Source: Streptomyces sp. NWU339
GTDB taxonomy: Bacteria; Actinomycetota; Actinomycetes; Streptomycetales; Streptomycetaceae
Direction: 5' to 3'
NCBI RefSeq assembly: GCF_003143855.1
Contig: NZ_QFRK01000014.1
Coordinates: forward strand, 1 to 64,000
Length of the DNA: 64,000 bases
Part shown: positions 24,570 through 33,456 of the stretch, in pieces
Layout: each line of letters starts with the position of its first letter
How positions within the stretch are numbered: position 1 is the first letter of the stretch
The notes under the pieces: generated by a model
The model's database searches: none
The model's input: the letters and a program-made list of their open reading frames with translations, nothing else
Told to the model about the DNA's origin: nothing
Position numbers and translations under genes: made by a program

Positions 24570-26425
24570 GGCTGCTCCAAAGCGGTGGCCGCGGCGGTGC
24601 GGGCCGCGGCGACGATGGACTGCAGGTATCCGGGGACGCGTTCGCCTCCGACGACGAGGGCACGGTCCAGGAGGGAGTTGCCGGTCTCGCAGCTGGTCTC
24701 CGGGAGCAGGGCGCAGGCGTGGCAGGCGGCCCTGTTGAGGTTGCCGAAGCCCTGGCCGCTGTGTTCGGCGCACAGGGGGTCGGCCGAGCACCAGGCTGCC
24801 GACTCGGTCATCCGCAGCAGTGTTTCGGCCAGCCGCGGGGGTTCGCCCTGGCGGACGAGTCCGCCCAGGGTGCCCTCGGCGTCTCCGGCGGCGGTGTAGA
24901 CGAGGATGCCGTACTGGTCCTGCTCGGGGCGGGCGTAGATCCGCTCGCGCAGGCTCGCGGTCGTGTACCCGGACTCGAAGGACAGCTGGCGGATGAGGAG
25001 GTGGGCGAGGGTGTGCAGAAGGACGAAGCGGGGGGCGAGTTCGGGCCCGGTCACACTCTCCAGACGGTCCTTCTGGAACGAGCGGTCGAGGTCGGCCCGC
25101 ATACCTGCGACCCGTCGGCGAACCTCCGCGTCCTGCTCCCATTCCCGGAGCGCGTCGTGGTCCAGGGTGAGGAAGACGCCCTCGCCGAAGACCTCGACGG
25201 CGGGCAGCCACTTCAGACGGCGGGACGTGTCGGCGGGGACGACGGTGGCGTCCGGGGAGACCCGGGTGAAGCCGGACAGGGCCCGGACCTCGCGGAGGCG
25301 GTCGGCGAGCACGATGCGGCCGAAGCGGCGGGCGAGCCCGGCCCACGGTTCGTCCGTCTCCCCCGCCAGCCCGAGCGTGGTCTCGCGCAGGGCGAAGTCA
25401 CGGGTGGCGGGCGGGGCGGGCGCCGTGAACGCGGCCCATTCCTCCCGGCTCAGGTCGGGGCGGGCGGGGCCGGTGGGCGTCTGTTCCGGGGAGGTGGCTA
25501 TGGCTGGGGCCGCTTGTCCCGTCTCTTCCGCCAGGAGGGTGTCCAGCAGGCTGTCGTCGGCTCCGGTGTCCTCCTGGATCATCTCCCGGAAGGCGGCGGC
25601 GCGCGGCGAGGCGGGATCCCTGCACAGCAGGACCCACAGATGATGTCCACGAACCTGGGTCGCGAGCTCGTCGTCGGTGTGCACGGGGACGTCGGTCTCG
25701 GGGATGTCCAACGCCGAGTGCACGACGGGGTAGTAGAGGTTGCCCGCCGTGCGCTGCACGATCTGCACCGGACGCGGGCATGCGACGGCCTCGCTCGCAC
25801 GCTGCCACGGGTTGCGTCCTGAGCAGCGCATACCGTGGGTGCCCAGGATGTCGAGCAGGTCCCGGGCGGCACCGCAGCCCTTGGCCGTGCAGGCGACGGA
25901 GAGCGCTTCGAGGCCGGAGGCCCGTTCCGAGACGAGGAACCGCAGCCTCTCGCGTTCCTCACAGCGCCGCCGCTCGCCGCCGTCGCGCCGCGAGTGCGCC
26001 CAGAACCACCAGTCGACGTCGCCGAGGTGCCCGGCCTGGCAGATCTGCACGAACCGCATCGGTGCCAGGGTCCGCGCGGGGGTGCAGGACGGGCAGCGCG
26101 GCGCCTGGCCGTGCTTCTCGTCGGCGATCCGCCAGCGCTTCATGCGCCGGCAGGCACCGCAGAACAGCCAGGAGGGGAAGCGGATGTACGGTGCTCCGGG
26201 CGCGTCGGCGACGTCGAAGCGGTCGTTGGCGGTGGCGGGCGCGGCGTGGAAACCGGTGACGCCGAGCCGGTCGGCGAGCCGGGGCGAGTCGATCCGCTGC
26301 TTGGCTCGGGCCGGCCAGTCGCCGATACCGGCGGCCACGAACGACTCGCCCTGGATGTCGAAGACGGCCCCGACCCCGAAAGGCACCACGGTCTGCGACT
26401 GGCGTACCCGGAGTGTGCGGCTCAC
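24566..26425 (-). CDS. drmB: DrmB-like DUF1998 protein
   Basis: GTG 26425 overlaps the drmA-like stop (GTGA). The 619-residue product opens VRQSQTVVPFGVGAVFDIQG, the DrmB-type N-terminus. A zinc-finger pair follows (CGACRRMKRW, then CPSCTPARTL). The C-terminal DUF1998 region has VLLHTLAHLLIRQLSFESGY and cysteines in CSADPLC, CHACALLPETSC. DrmB partners DrmA in DISARM, where the DrmAB complex senses DNA ends and translocates. Operon order DrmA then DrmB is conserved here. Assignment rests on recalled family motifs plus the DrmA neighbour. Confidence 0.8.
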   Translation of the reverse strand: MSRTLRVRQSQTVVPFGVGAVFDIQGESFVAAGIGDWPARAKQRIDSPRLADRLGVTGFHAAPATANDRFDVADAPGAPYIRFPSWLFCGACRRMKRWRIADEKHGQAPRCPSCTPARTLAPMRFVQICQAGHLGDVDWWFWAHSRRDGGERRRCEERERLRFLVSERASGLEALSVACTAKGCGAARDLLDILGTHGMRCSGRNPWQRASEAVACPRPVQIVQRTAGNLYYPVVHSALDIPETDVPVHTDDELATQVRGHHLWVLLCRDPASPRAAAFREMIQEDTGADDSLLDTLLAEETGQAAPAIATSPEQTPTGPARPDLSREEWAAFTAPAPPATRDFALRETTLGLAGETDEPWAGLARRFGRIVLADRLREVRALSGFTRVSPDATVVPADTSRRLKWLPAVEVFGEGVFLTLDHDALREWEQDAEVRRRVAGMRADLDRSFQKDRLESVTGPELAPRFVLLHTLAHLLIRQLSFESGYTTASLRERIYARPEQDQYGILVYTAAGDAEGTLGGLVRQGEPPRLAETLLRMTESAAWCSADPLCAEHSGQGFGNLNRAACHACALLPETSCETGNSLLDRALVVGGERVPGYLQSIVAAARTAAATALEQP

Positions 26426-29400
26426 AGGTCGGCTCCCTTCACTGTCACCTGGCATTCCCGGTCGACGTTGCGCATGGAGTTGGGTGTCTCCCACAGGCCG
26501 TAGAGCTGTTCGAAGCTCTTGATGAGGTTGGACTGGCCCTTGCCCTGGCTGCGGTAGTACAGCTCGCGGCCGTCCTTGCGGGCCTGGCGGGCGAGGTCCT
26601 CCCAGTCCGCGACCAGCCCGGCGAGTTCCTTGCGGACCGCGTCCCCGGCAGTCGGCTCGGCGGTCTCCGCCCGCTGCGCCAACTCTTCGATCAGCTTTTC
26701 CACTTCGGGCAGCCGGTCGAGGATCCGCCCGGCCTGGTTCTCGGCCGCAAGACCGAGCCGGTGCCGTACGAGGACGACGAGCACGGCGTGCAGGGCACGG
26801 CGGCGGGAGGGAACCGACCAGGGCGTGACACTGGTCGGCTCGACGTGCCGGTACAGGGCACGGTGGTACACGTCGAAGGTCTCGTAGTGCGAACGGTCCC
26901 TGGGGCGGGTGGCGTTGAAGAAGGTCACCACGAGTCCGGGAACGGCGTGCCGGCCCACGCGGCTGGTGGCCTGGATGTACTCGGCGGTCGTCTTGGGCTG
27001 GCCCTGCATCAGCATCAGGGCGAGCCGTTTGACGTCGACGCCCACGGACAGCATGTTCGTGCAGGGCAGGAAGGACACCGACTTCGGATCGTCCCAGCTC
27101 TTTTCCAGCCGGTCCAGCAGCACGGGCTGCTCGGCCCGGGGCAGGTTGCTGGTCAGCTCCTCCACCTGGGCGTCCGGCAACGGACGTACCCCCGCACCGG
27201 AGTCGAGTCCGGCGAGCTGGGCGGGGATGTCGTCGGCGGCGGCGGTGACGGTGCGGCCGAGTTCGCGCAGGCTGTGGTGGTAGGCGACCAGGGTCCAGTA
27301 GGCGTCCCGGTGTTCCTCCGGGAGCTGCCACGCCCCCTGGAGCAGGGCGGCCGCGGTGGCCACGGAGGCGCGGCCGGCGGTGTGTCCCTGTGCCATGACA
27401 CCGAGGTAGCGGCGGCCCGGGCGGGAGGTGTCGGGCTCGGCGAAGTAGGAATGACGGGCGTCGAGTCCGGCGGGCGGGAAGAGTTGGACGTCTCCCCCGT
27501 ACAGGGCGCGGACCTGTTCACCGGAGCGGCGGATGGTCGCCGTGGACGCCACGACCTTGGGGCCGGTTCCGTCCGGTGCGGTGCACAGTCCGAGGACGGC
27601 GGCCTCGTACAGGCCCACGGTGGTGCCGAGCGGCCCGGTGAGCAGGTGCAGCTCGTCCTGGATGACGAGGGACGGCGGCAGCTGGCCGGTGCCGGCACCG
27701 AAGAGCCGTCCCGCCCGCTGTTCCCAGGCGAGCCGGGCGAACTTGTCGACGGTGCCGAGGACGAAGGTGGGCGGCCTGTCGTACAGGTGCTCGTCCACGA
27801 CGGCGACGGGCAGTTCGTCGTGGAAAAGGCACGCGTCCCTCGGGCAGAAGAAGGCGAAGGAGTCGGCGCCCGCGCGCACTCCGTAGTCGTCGATGTCGGG
27901 CGACTTGTGGGCGGGCAGGATGCGCGTGCCGCACCAGGGGCAGCGGTCCAGGATGAACACGTCGTCGGGGGTGGCGGCCTGGCGTGCGTCGTCGAAGGCG
28001 CGGCGCGCCTTCTCGTAGCTGTTCGCGGTGGTGGTCTCGCCGACCCACAGACCGATGGAGAAGGGCTCCTCGCCGTACGTGGCCGGGTCGGCCCGGCGCA
28101 TGGACTCCAGTGCGCACACGGTCGTGGCGGCGCGCTGGAACTGCTGCGTGGTGAGCAGGCTGAGGGTGTACCGGCTGAGCACGGCCGTCCCGCCGCCGTC
28201 GCGCTCGCCCCGGCGCAGCACCATGACGAACGCGGCGAGCAGCAGGTACGCCTCGGTCTTGCCGCCACCGGTCGGGAACCAGATCAGGTCCGTCACGGCG
28301 CGGTCCGGGTGCCGGGGGTCAGCGGTCCCGTCCACGGCCAGCAGGAAGAACGCCAGCTGGAAGGGGCGCCAGGTGACGTCCGCGTACGGCTGCGGGTCCG
28401 GCGGTACGCCGTCGTCCCGGCGGGGGCGCCGGGTGCCGGCGAGGTCGGCGGCGGAGTGGCGCATCTGCAGCGCCATGGCGCGGTTGGCGGCCCGGAAGGC
28501 GTGCAGCAGTTCGGGGCGCCGCGGGTCGCAGAGGGTCCGTACACCGGACTCGATGCGGGTGACGGCGGCGCTGATGCGGTCGAGGACGCGCCGTGCGGCT
28601 TCCCTGCCCCACTCGGGCACCTCGGTGTCGAGCTGGTTGAGCTGCCCCACGTACCAGGCGCGGTAGGCGGCGGCGAACTCGGCCAGTTCCTCACTCAGTT
28701 GGTCTGTGGAAACGGCGGGGTCGGCAAGGTGGGTGAGCTTGAGCACCGGGGTGTCGGTCAGGCCGGCGGCCCGTACGCCGGTGACCTCCGCCTCGGGCAT
28801 GACGGCGGCCCGGAGCCCCGTCACACGGCTGCCGGTCTCCTCGTCGTACACCTCCTCGACGGCGCACCCGTGGCCGACCGCGTGGGTGCGCACATGCCGG
28901 TACTGCAGGCGCAGCTCCTGCTCCTCCTCGTCCCTGCTGGCCAGGCTCACGCTCGGGTACTGGAGCACCTGCCCGTCGACGGGCCGGGCCCGCAGGTCCA
29001 CTTGGAACAGCATCCCGTCCCAGTGGGCGCTCCTGCCGAGGGCGGGGTCGTACCGGGCCGCGTTGACGAGGGCGACGGTGACGAGTTTCCCGCTGCCGAA
29101 GTCCCTTCGTGTGACCCGGAGTTCCGCTCGGGCGTCCAGCACGGAGACCTGGTCCCGGTCCGGGCCGAGGAGGTGTGTCTCGGTCGGTATCGCGATCCGC
29201 TGCCATGTCCGGCCACGCTGGCCGCTGCGCGACTGAGTGCGGTAACGGGCGGCGGAGCACTCGACCTCGAGGGTCTCGGCGTCGGTGTAGAAGCTGAATC
29301 CGAGGGACGACGGCAGCCAGGAGTTCGACTCCGGCACGGGGTCGCTCGCCGGTGCGGTGTCCTCGGCCCCCCGCTCGGTGCCGGTCCCCTCGAACTCCTC

Positions 29401-29562
29401 CTTGGCGAGGTCCAACTGCCCCTGCAAGTCGGCTTCCTGCGGGTAGAGCGTGCCCATGAGGTACTGCCGGTCGGGTGGTGCGTCGAGCGTCTCGTCGTCG
29501 CCACCGACCGGGCCGACGAGTTGCCGGCGCAGGTAGGAGACGAGTTCCTGTCTGGGGTCCAT
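26422..29562 (-). CDS. drmA: DrmA-like DISARM helicase
   Basis: The start at ATG 29562 gives 1046 residues. The N-terminus QELVSYLRRQLVGPVGGDDE, then RQYLMGTLYPQ, is of the DrmA type. Helicase motifs are Walker A PTGGGKT (about 430-436), a zinc-like CPWCGTRILP insert (about 541), DELH (about 636), STATI (about 673) and QATSRVGR motif VI (about 864). It is a superfamily 2 helicase that in DISARM loads on phage DNA together with DrmB. It lies 53 bp after the unusual sigma gene and 4 bp overlapped with drmB. All motor motifs look intact. Confidence 0.82.
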   Translation of the reverse strand: MDPRQELVSYLRRQLVGPVGGDDETLDAPPDRQYLMGTLYPQEADLQGQLDLAKEEFEGTGTERGAEDTAPASDPVPESNSWLPSSLGFSFYTDAETLEVECSAARYRTQSRSGQRGRTWQRIAIPTETHLLGPDRDQVSVLDARAELRVTRRDFGSGKLVTVALVNAARYDPALGRSAHWDGMLFQVDLRARPVDGQVLQYPSVSLASRDEEEQELRLQYRHVRTHAVGHGCAVEEVYDEETGSRVTGLRAAVMPEAEVTGVRAAGLTDTPVLKLTHLADPAVSTDQLSEELAEFAAAYRAWYVGQLNQLDTEVPEWGREAARRVLDRISAAVTRIESGVRTLCDPRRPELLHAFRAANRAMALQMRHSAADLAGTRRPRRDDGVPPDPQPYADVTWRPFQLAFFLLAVDGTADPRHPDRAVTDLIWFPTGGGKTEAYLLLAAFVMVLRRGERDGGGTAVLSRYTLSLLTTQQFQRAATTVCALESMRRADPATYGEEPFSIGLWVGETTTANSYEKARRAFDDARQAATPDDVFILDRCPWCGTRILPAHKSPDIDDYGVRAGADSFAFFCPRDACLFHDELPVAVVDEHLYDRPPTFVLGTVDKFARLAWEQRAGRLFGAGTGQLPPSLVIQDELHLLTGPLGTTVGLYEAAVLGLCTAPDGTGPKVVASTATIRRSGEQVRALYGGDVQLFPPAGLDARHSYFAEPDTSRPGRRYLGVMAQGHTAGRASVATAAALLQGAWQLPEEHRDAYWTLVAYHHSLRELGRTVTAAADDIPAQLAGLDSGAGVRPLPDAQVEELTSNLPRAEQPVLLDRLEKSWDDPKSVSFLPCTNMLSVGVDVKRLALMLMQGQPKTTAEYIQATSRVGRHAVPGLVVTFFNATRPRDRSHYETFDVYHRALYRHVEPTSVTPWSVPSRRRALHAVLVVLVRHRLGLAAENQAGRILDRLPEVEKLIEELAQRAETAEPTAGDAVRKELAGLVADWEDLARQARKDGRELYYRSQGKGQSNLIKSFEQLYGLWETPNSMRNVDRECQVTVKGADL

Positions 29563-29615
29563 GGCATTCCTGGTGTTCTTGAGAGGGAGAGGGGGCGAGT
29601 GGGCGACCGGCGGGC

Positions 29616-32600
29616 TCAGGTCCGGCGCCAGCGGTCCCGGAGGGAGCCGCGGTTCCGTTCCGCTTCCTGGGCCGGGGCCAGTTGTGCCTGTGCCTCGCTG
29701 AGTTGCGTCTGCAAGTCGGTGATGCGGAGCCAGGAGTTGTGCTCGCTCCGGGCGATGCGTTGTGCCGCCTGCTGCTCGGTCTCCTGGGCGCTCCGGCGTG
29801 CCGCCTCGACGAACAGGTCCCGCTGGGCCACAGCCGCCTCGGCCTCCCGCAGGCGTGCCTCCACCTCGGCGATCCGCAGTCGGGCGCCCTGGCGGTACTC
29901 CTCCCGCGCCGACGCGACGGCACGCATCCGTTCGTCGACGGTAGCCTCCGCCCTCTGTGCTCGGGCTTCCAGTTCGACGGTGGCCTCCTGAGCTTCGCTC
30001 AGGCGCGACTCGAGATCCTTGATGCGTGTCTCGGCATCCTCGCGGTACTGACGCAGACGCAGTTCCAGGATGCGGGTCCGGTCCCGCCCCTCCTGCACCG
30101 ATCGGACGGATTCCTCGGCCTCCTCGGCCCTGCTCAGCGCCGCCCCGTACGCCGCGTGATGCTGCGCTTCCAGCTGTGCGATGCGCTCCTCGGCCTCGGC
30201 ACGCACGCGCCGCTCACGTCGGAGCAGGAGGACGTCCATGCGCGCGAGCAATGCGTCTTCCCACGCATGGAGTTCACGCTCGGCCTCCGCCCGGACGGCC
30301 GCGACCCGTTCGTCGGCAGCACTCCGCTCCTGGCCCAGCCTGAGTTCGTGTTCCCTCGTCAGCGAGGCGATCTCCGCCTCGTACCGGGCTCGGGCCTCGG
30401 CGAGCCGCCGCTCGACATCGACCGGCGGCGGTACGACCGGAGCGGCGTCCGCGGGAGACGGTGCAGGGCTCCCGTCCCTGGGACCGGCCGCCGGGTCCTC
30501 GGGCGCGCTCACGTCGTCGTCGCCGCTGACGGCCGTGGGCTCGGTCCCTTCCGGGGGCGCCGCCACGAAGCCCTGGAGCGCGTCACGGATGGCGAGGCGC
30601 GACTCGGCGTGCACCAGGGGCTTGGCCGCCAGGTACGCGCGGGGCGTCGCCCCGGCCAGCGCCTCGGTCGGTGACTCGAAGAAGTGCTCGGGCCGGAGTC
30701 CCAGCCGCTTGACCGCGGCGAGGACACCCTCGAGCGCTTCCAGAGCCTGGACGACGGGGCGGTCGAGCATGCCCCGCTGCCGAGCGGCCCGCACCACGGC
30801 ATCGGCGGCGGCCGGGCCGAGCAGCACGGACAACTGCAGGTGCCCCAGGGCCAGCAGCGCGTACTCCGCGAGCCAGGTCACGTTCCCGCCCAACGGCGGC
30901 TCCGTCAGCGCCAGGGCCTTGTCCCAGTCGGCGGTGGCCCGCGGTGGCGCGACAAGGGTGTCGGCCTCGACGAGAAGGGCGTCCTCTTCGGCCGTCCCCG
31001 ATTCCGTACCTGCTTCCGCACCGGGCGGCAGCGTCTCGGGAACCTCTTCCGTCCGCACCTCTTGTGCCTGCTCCGAGTCGGCCGTGTCCTGGTGCCCGGT
31101 GGGCGCGTCGGCGAGGAATTCCCGCAGGGTGTCCCGTACGGCCAGCCGTGACTCGCGGTTCACCAGGGGCCTGCGCACGAGATAGTCACGGGGCGTTGTC
31201 CCGGCGAGTGCTTCGGCGGGACGGTCGAAGAAGTCACCGGGCCGCTGCCCGGCCTCCACCAGAACGTCGAGAACCCGGCGCAACACTTCCAACGCGGTCA
31301 GCACCGGACGCGAAAGGCGCTTGCCCTCACGAGCGGCCCGCACCACCTCGTCGGCAGCCGGCTGCCCCAACAGGGCCGCCAGACCGTCCTCCCCCAGTGC
31401 CGCCCTCGCGTAGCCGGCGAGCCACCAGACCTGGTCGACGGGCGCCGCGGACAGTCGGCGGGCACGCTCCCAGTCAGCGGCGAGTACCTCAGGCGCCCCG
31501 GCGTCGACGGCCTGATCGGCGTCCGTCACCGCGTCGGCGTGGGCGCTTTCCCGCGCGTTCGTCGTCACCTCGGGTTCCGCCTCGGCGATCGGCGTGTCGC
31601 CGTCCCCTCCCGGACTCTCCGCCGCCGGAGGAGCGACAACCGCCTCGGTCCGCCGTGCGAGGCGCTCCGCCCTGGCCTTGCGGAGGGCGGTCCGGGCCAC
31701 GTGAGTGGCGCGGGCGAACCGCGCCGCCTCCTTGGCCTCGGCGGCGCGTTCCGCCGCCAGCTCGGCCTTCTCGCATACGGCGTCCAGGCCGACGAGGCCC
31801 GCCTCACGCACCCGCTGCCGCAGCACGGGTCGGGTCTTGACCTCGATCTGCCGGATGCGTTCCCGGGTGACGCCGAACTCACGTCCGAGGTCGTCCAGTG
31901 TCGAAGGTTCGTCCCCGTCCAGCCCGAGCCGCCGCACGAGGATCCGCGCCTCCCGTTCGGCGAACGTATCCACCACGGCCAGGACGTCCTCCGCGAACAG
32001 GGCTCCCACCACCTGCTGCTCCACCGACGGCAGGACGTGGGTCTCCGCCACGAAGTCCGCCAGGGTCGCGCCGTCGCCGATGACACGGTCCAGGGAATCC
32101 GTGCGCCGGGTGAGGCGTCGGATCTCCTGCACCTTCTGCAGGGTCATGTCGCACCGCACCGCGACGTCGGGGTCGCCCGCGCGCCGCCCCTCGGCCGCGA
32201 GGGCGCGTTCGGCCCTGGCCACCTTCCGCATCTGTTCGTGCATGTGCACGGGGACACGGATCAGCGCACCCTCGTCCGCAATGGCCCGGGTGAGGGACTG
32301 CCGGATCCACCAAGTCGCGTACGTGGAGAATTTGTTGCCCATCGTCGGGTCGAACTTCCGCGTCGCCCGCATCAGCCCGAGCGCGCCATGCTGGAACAGA
32401 TCCTCGTATTCCAGGCCCTGTTCCAGCACAGTCCGGACGAGGGAGTGCACCAGTCCCTGGTTGTGGACGATCAAGCAGTCGCGGGCGCGGATCCGGAGGT
32501 CGTCCCTCGACAGCGCCTTCAGCTCCTCCTCGTCGGGTTCCCGGGCGACCCGGTCGGCTCCGCCCCGGACCAGAACGGTCAGGCCCACCTCGGCCTGGGC

Positions 32601-33245
32601 GGTCAGCAGCCTTTTGCCCGGCCGTCGCTCGAACCGGTCCGCCTCCAGTACGGCCAACGCGGCGGCCACGGCGTCGGAGAGGTCGCCGCCCGTCGCGGCC
32701 GTGGCCTCGTCCGCCGGGGCAGGACCATCCACCGCAGCCGCGGCGGACGCATCCTCCAGAGACTTCCCGGACGTTCCGGAGGGTCTGGGGTCTTCCTTTG
32801 CCACACTGCCCGCGTCCGGCCGGACACCGGTCCCCGCCAGCAGCTCGGCCGCCTCCCTGGCGTCCAGCCCCGACAGCCGTACGACACCCTCCACGACTTG
32901 GGACGTCACACAGCCCTCGGCGTCCGCGTATCTCGCCAGCAGCCCTCGCGCCAGCACGACACGCGGGTTCACGCTTTTTTCACTTCCCCGTACAACCTTT
33001 TCACCGAAGCGTGAGTCAATGTCGGCGTGTACGTGCAAGTCCCCCACACGCAGGCCCAGCCGGGCCAGTTCGTCGCGCAACCGGTCCCGCGCGGCGTCGT
33101 CCACGGCGAGCACACGCACGCCCTGAACGAACTCGTGCTCCGGCACCACTCCGTCGACCGCGGCGCGGCGCAGCCGCTTCAGCAGCTCCCCCAGCGCGAC
33201 CGTCGACACGGATGCACCGGATCCCCCGAACGCTCGACGCTCCAC
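29616..33245 (-). CDS. Giant sigma-70-type protein with tandem repeats and coiled-coil tail
   Basis: The start is taken at GTG 33245, which has a GGGAG site 8 bases upstream; a TTG at 33260 would add 5 residues. The product has about 1209 residues. A variable N-terminus is followed by sigma region 2 (about 250-325, NKFSTYATWWIRQSLTRAIA). Region 3 and region 4 (about 447-475, TLDDLGREFGVTRERIRQIE) come next, as in primary-type sigma factors. Two tandem repeats of about 120 residues follow (from DWERARRL near 590 and DWDKALAL near 772). Each contains LAG.TPR.YL.. and a shared LV..ESRLA.RD.L segment. The tail (about 940-1209) is a long charged coiled coil. Normal group 2 sigma factors end near 330-500 residues. 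It is first in the drmAB-like operon. Confidence 0.85.
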   Translation of the reverse strand: MERRAFGGSGASVSTVALGELLKRLRRAAVDGVVPEHEFVQGVRVLAVDDAARDRLRDELARLGLRVGDLHVHADIDSRFGEKVVRGSEKSVNPRVVLARGLLARYADAEGCVTSQVVEGVVRLSGLDAREAAELLAGTGVRPDAGSVAKEDPRPSGTSGKSLEDASAAAAVDGPAPADEATAATGGDLSDAVAAALAVLEADRFERRPGKRLLTAQAEVGLTVLVRGGADRVAREPDEEELKALSRDDLRIRARDCLIVHNQGLVHSLVRTVLEQGLEYEDLFQHGALGLMRATRKFDPTMGNKFSTYATWWIRQSLTRAIADEGALIRVPVHMHEQMRKVARAERALAAEGRRAGDPDVAVRCDMTLQKVQEIRRLTRRTDSLDRVIGDGATLADFVAETHVLPSVEQQVVGALFAEDVLAVVDTFAEREARILVRRLGLDGDEPSTLDDLGREFGVTRERIRQIEVKTRPVLRQRVREAGLVGLDAVCEKAELAAERAAEAKEAARFARATHVARTALRKARAERLARRTEAVVAPPAAESPGGDGDTPIAEAEPEVTTNARESAHADAVTDADQAVDAGAPEVLAADWERARRLSAAPVDQVWWLAGYARAALGEDGLAALLGQPAADEVVRAAREGKRLSRPVLTALEVLRRVLDVLVEAGQRPGDFFDRPAEALAGTTPRDYLVRRPLVNRESRLAVRDTLREFLADAPTGHQDTADSEQAQEVRTEEVPETLPPGAEAGTESGTAEEDALLVEADTLVAPPRATADWDKALALTEPPLGGNVTWLAEYALLALGHLQLSVLLGPAAADAVVRAARQRGMLDRPVVQALEALEGVLAAVKRLGLRPEHFFESPTEALAGATPRAYLAAKPLVHAESRLAIRDALQGFVAAPPEGTEPTAVSGDDDVSAPEDPAAGPRDGSPAPSPADAAPVVPPPVDVERRLAEARARYEAEIASLTREHELRLGQERSAADERVAAVRAEAERELHAWEDALLARMDVLLLRRERRVRAEAEERIAQLEAQHHAAYGAALSRAEEAEESVRSVQEGRDRTRILELRLRQYREDAETRIKDLESRLSEAQEATVELEARAQRAEATVDERMRAVASAREEYRQGARLRIAEVEARLREAEAAVAQRDLFVEAARRSAQETEQQAAQRIARSEHNSWLRITDLQTQLSEAQAQLAPAQEAERNRGSLRDRWRRT

Positions 33246-33260
33246 GGCCTTCACTCCCAA

Positions 33261-33456
33261 CCCGACGACACACGGAAAGCTACCGTCAGCACGTTAGCGC
33301 CGTCAACAGAACTAGGCTCTAGTTAAAACGACCACTCTCGTGTACGGTGCTGGAGATCGCGCGTCTGAAACGGCGTCAATAAGCGCGAGTACCCGTCGAA
33401 GGGCGCGGACGAGTCCTCGCACAGGGTGACGAAGTAGTGAGGGAAAAGGGGCGGTT
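33261..33456. promoter_or_regulatory. Divergent promoter region of the defence locus with perfect inverted repeat
   Basis: This 196-bp region separates the leftward sigma/drmAB-like operon from the rightward kinase-helicase/drmD/drmMI-like operon. At 33310-33324 AACTAG-GCT-CTAGTT is a perfect 6-bp inverted repeat with a 3-bp spacer, followed by TTAAAA-like bases, in the AT-richest part. It is a likely operator or promoter element controlling both directions. The encoded sigma factor is a candidate to read it. Confidence 0.5.

Noticed and set aside
21481..24663. Minus-strand open frame of about 1060 codons
   Set aside because: It is antisense to the ABC permease genes and in a shadow frame of the UvrD-type helicase; composition is Arg/Pro/Ser-rich without motifs, typical of high-GC shadow frames.
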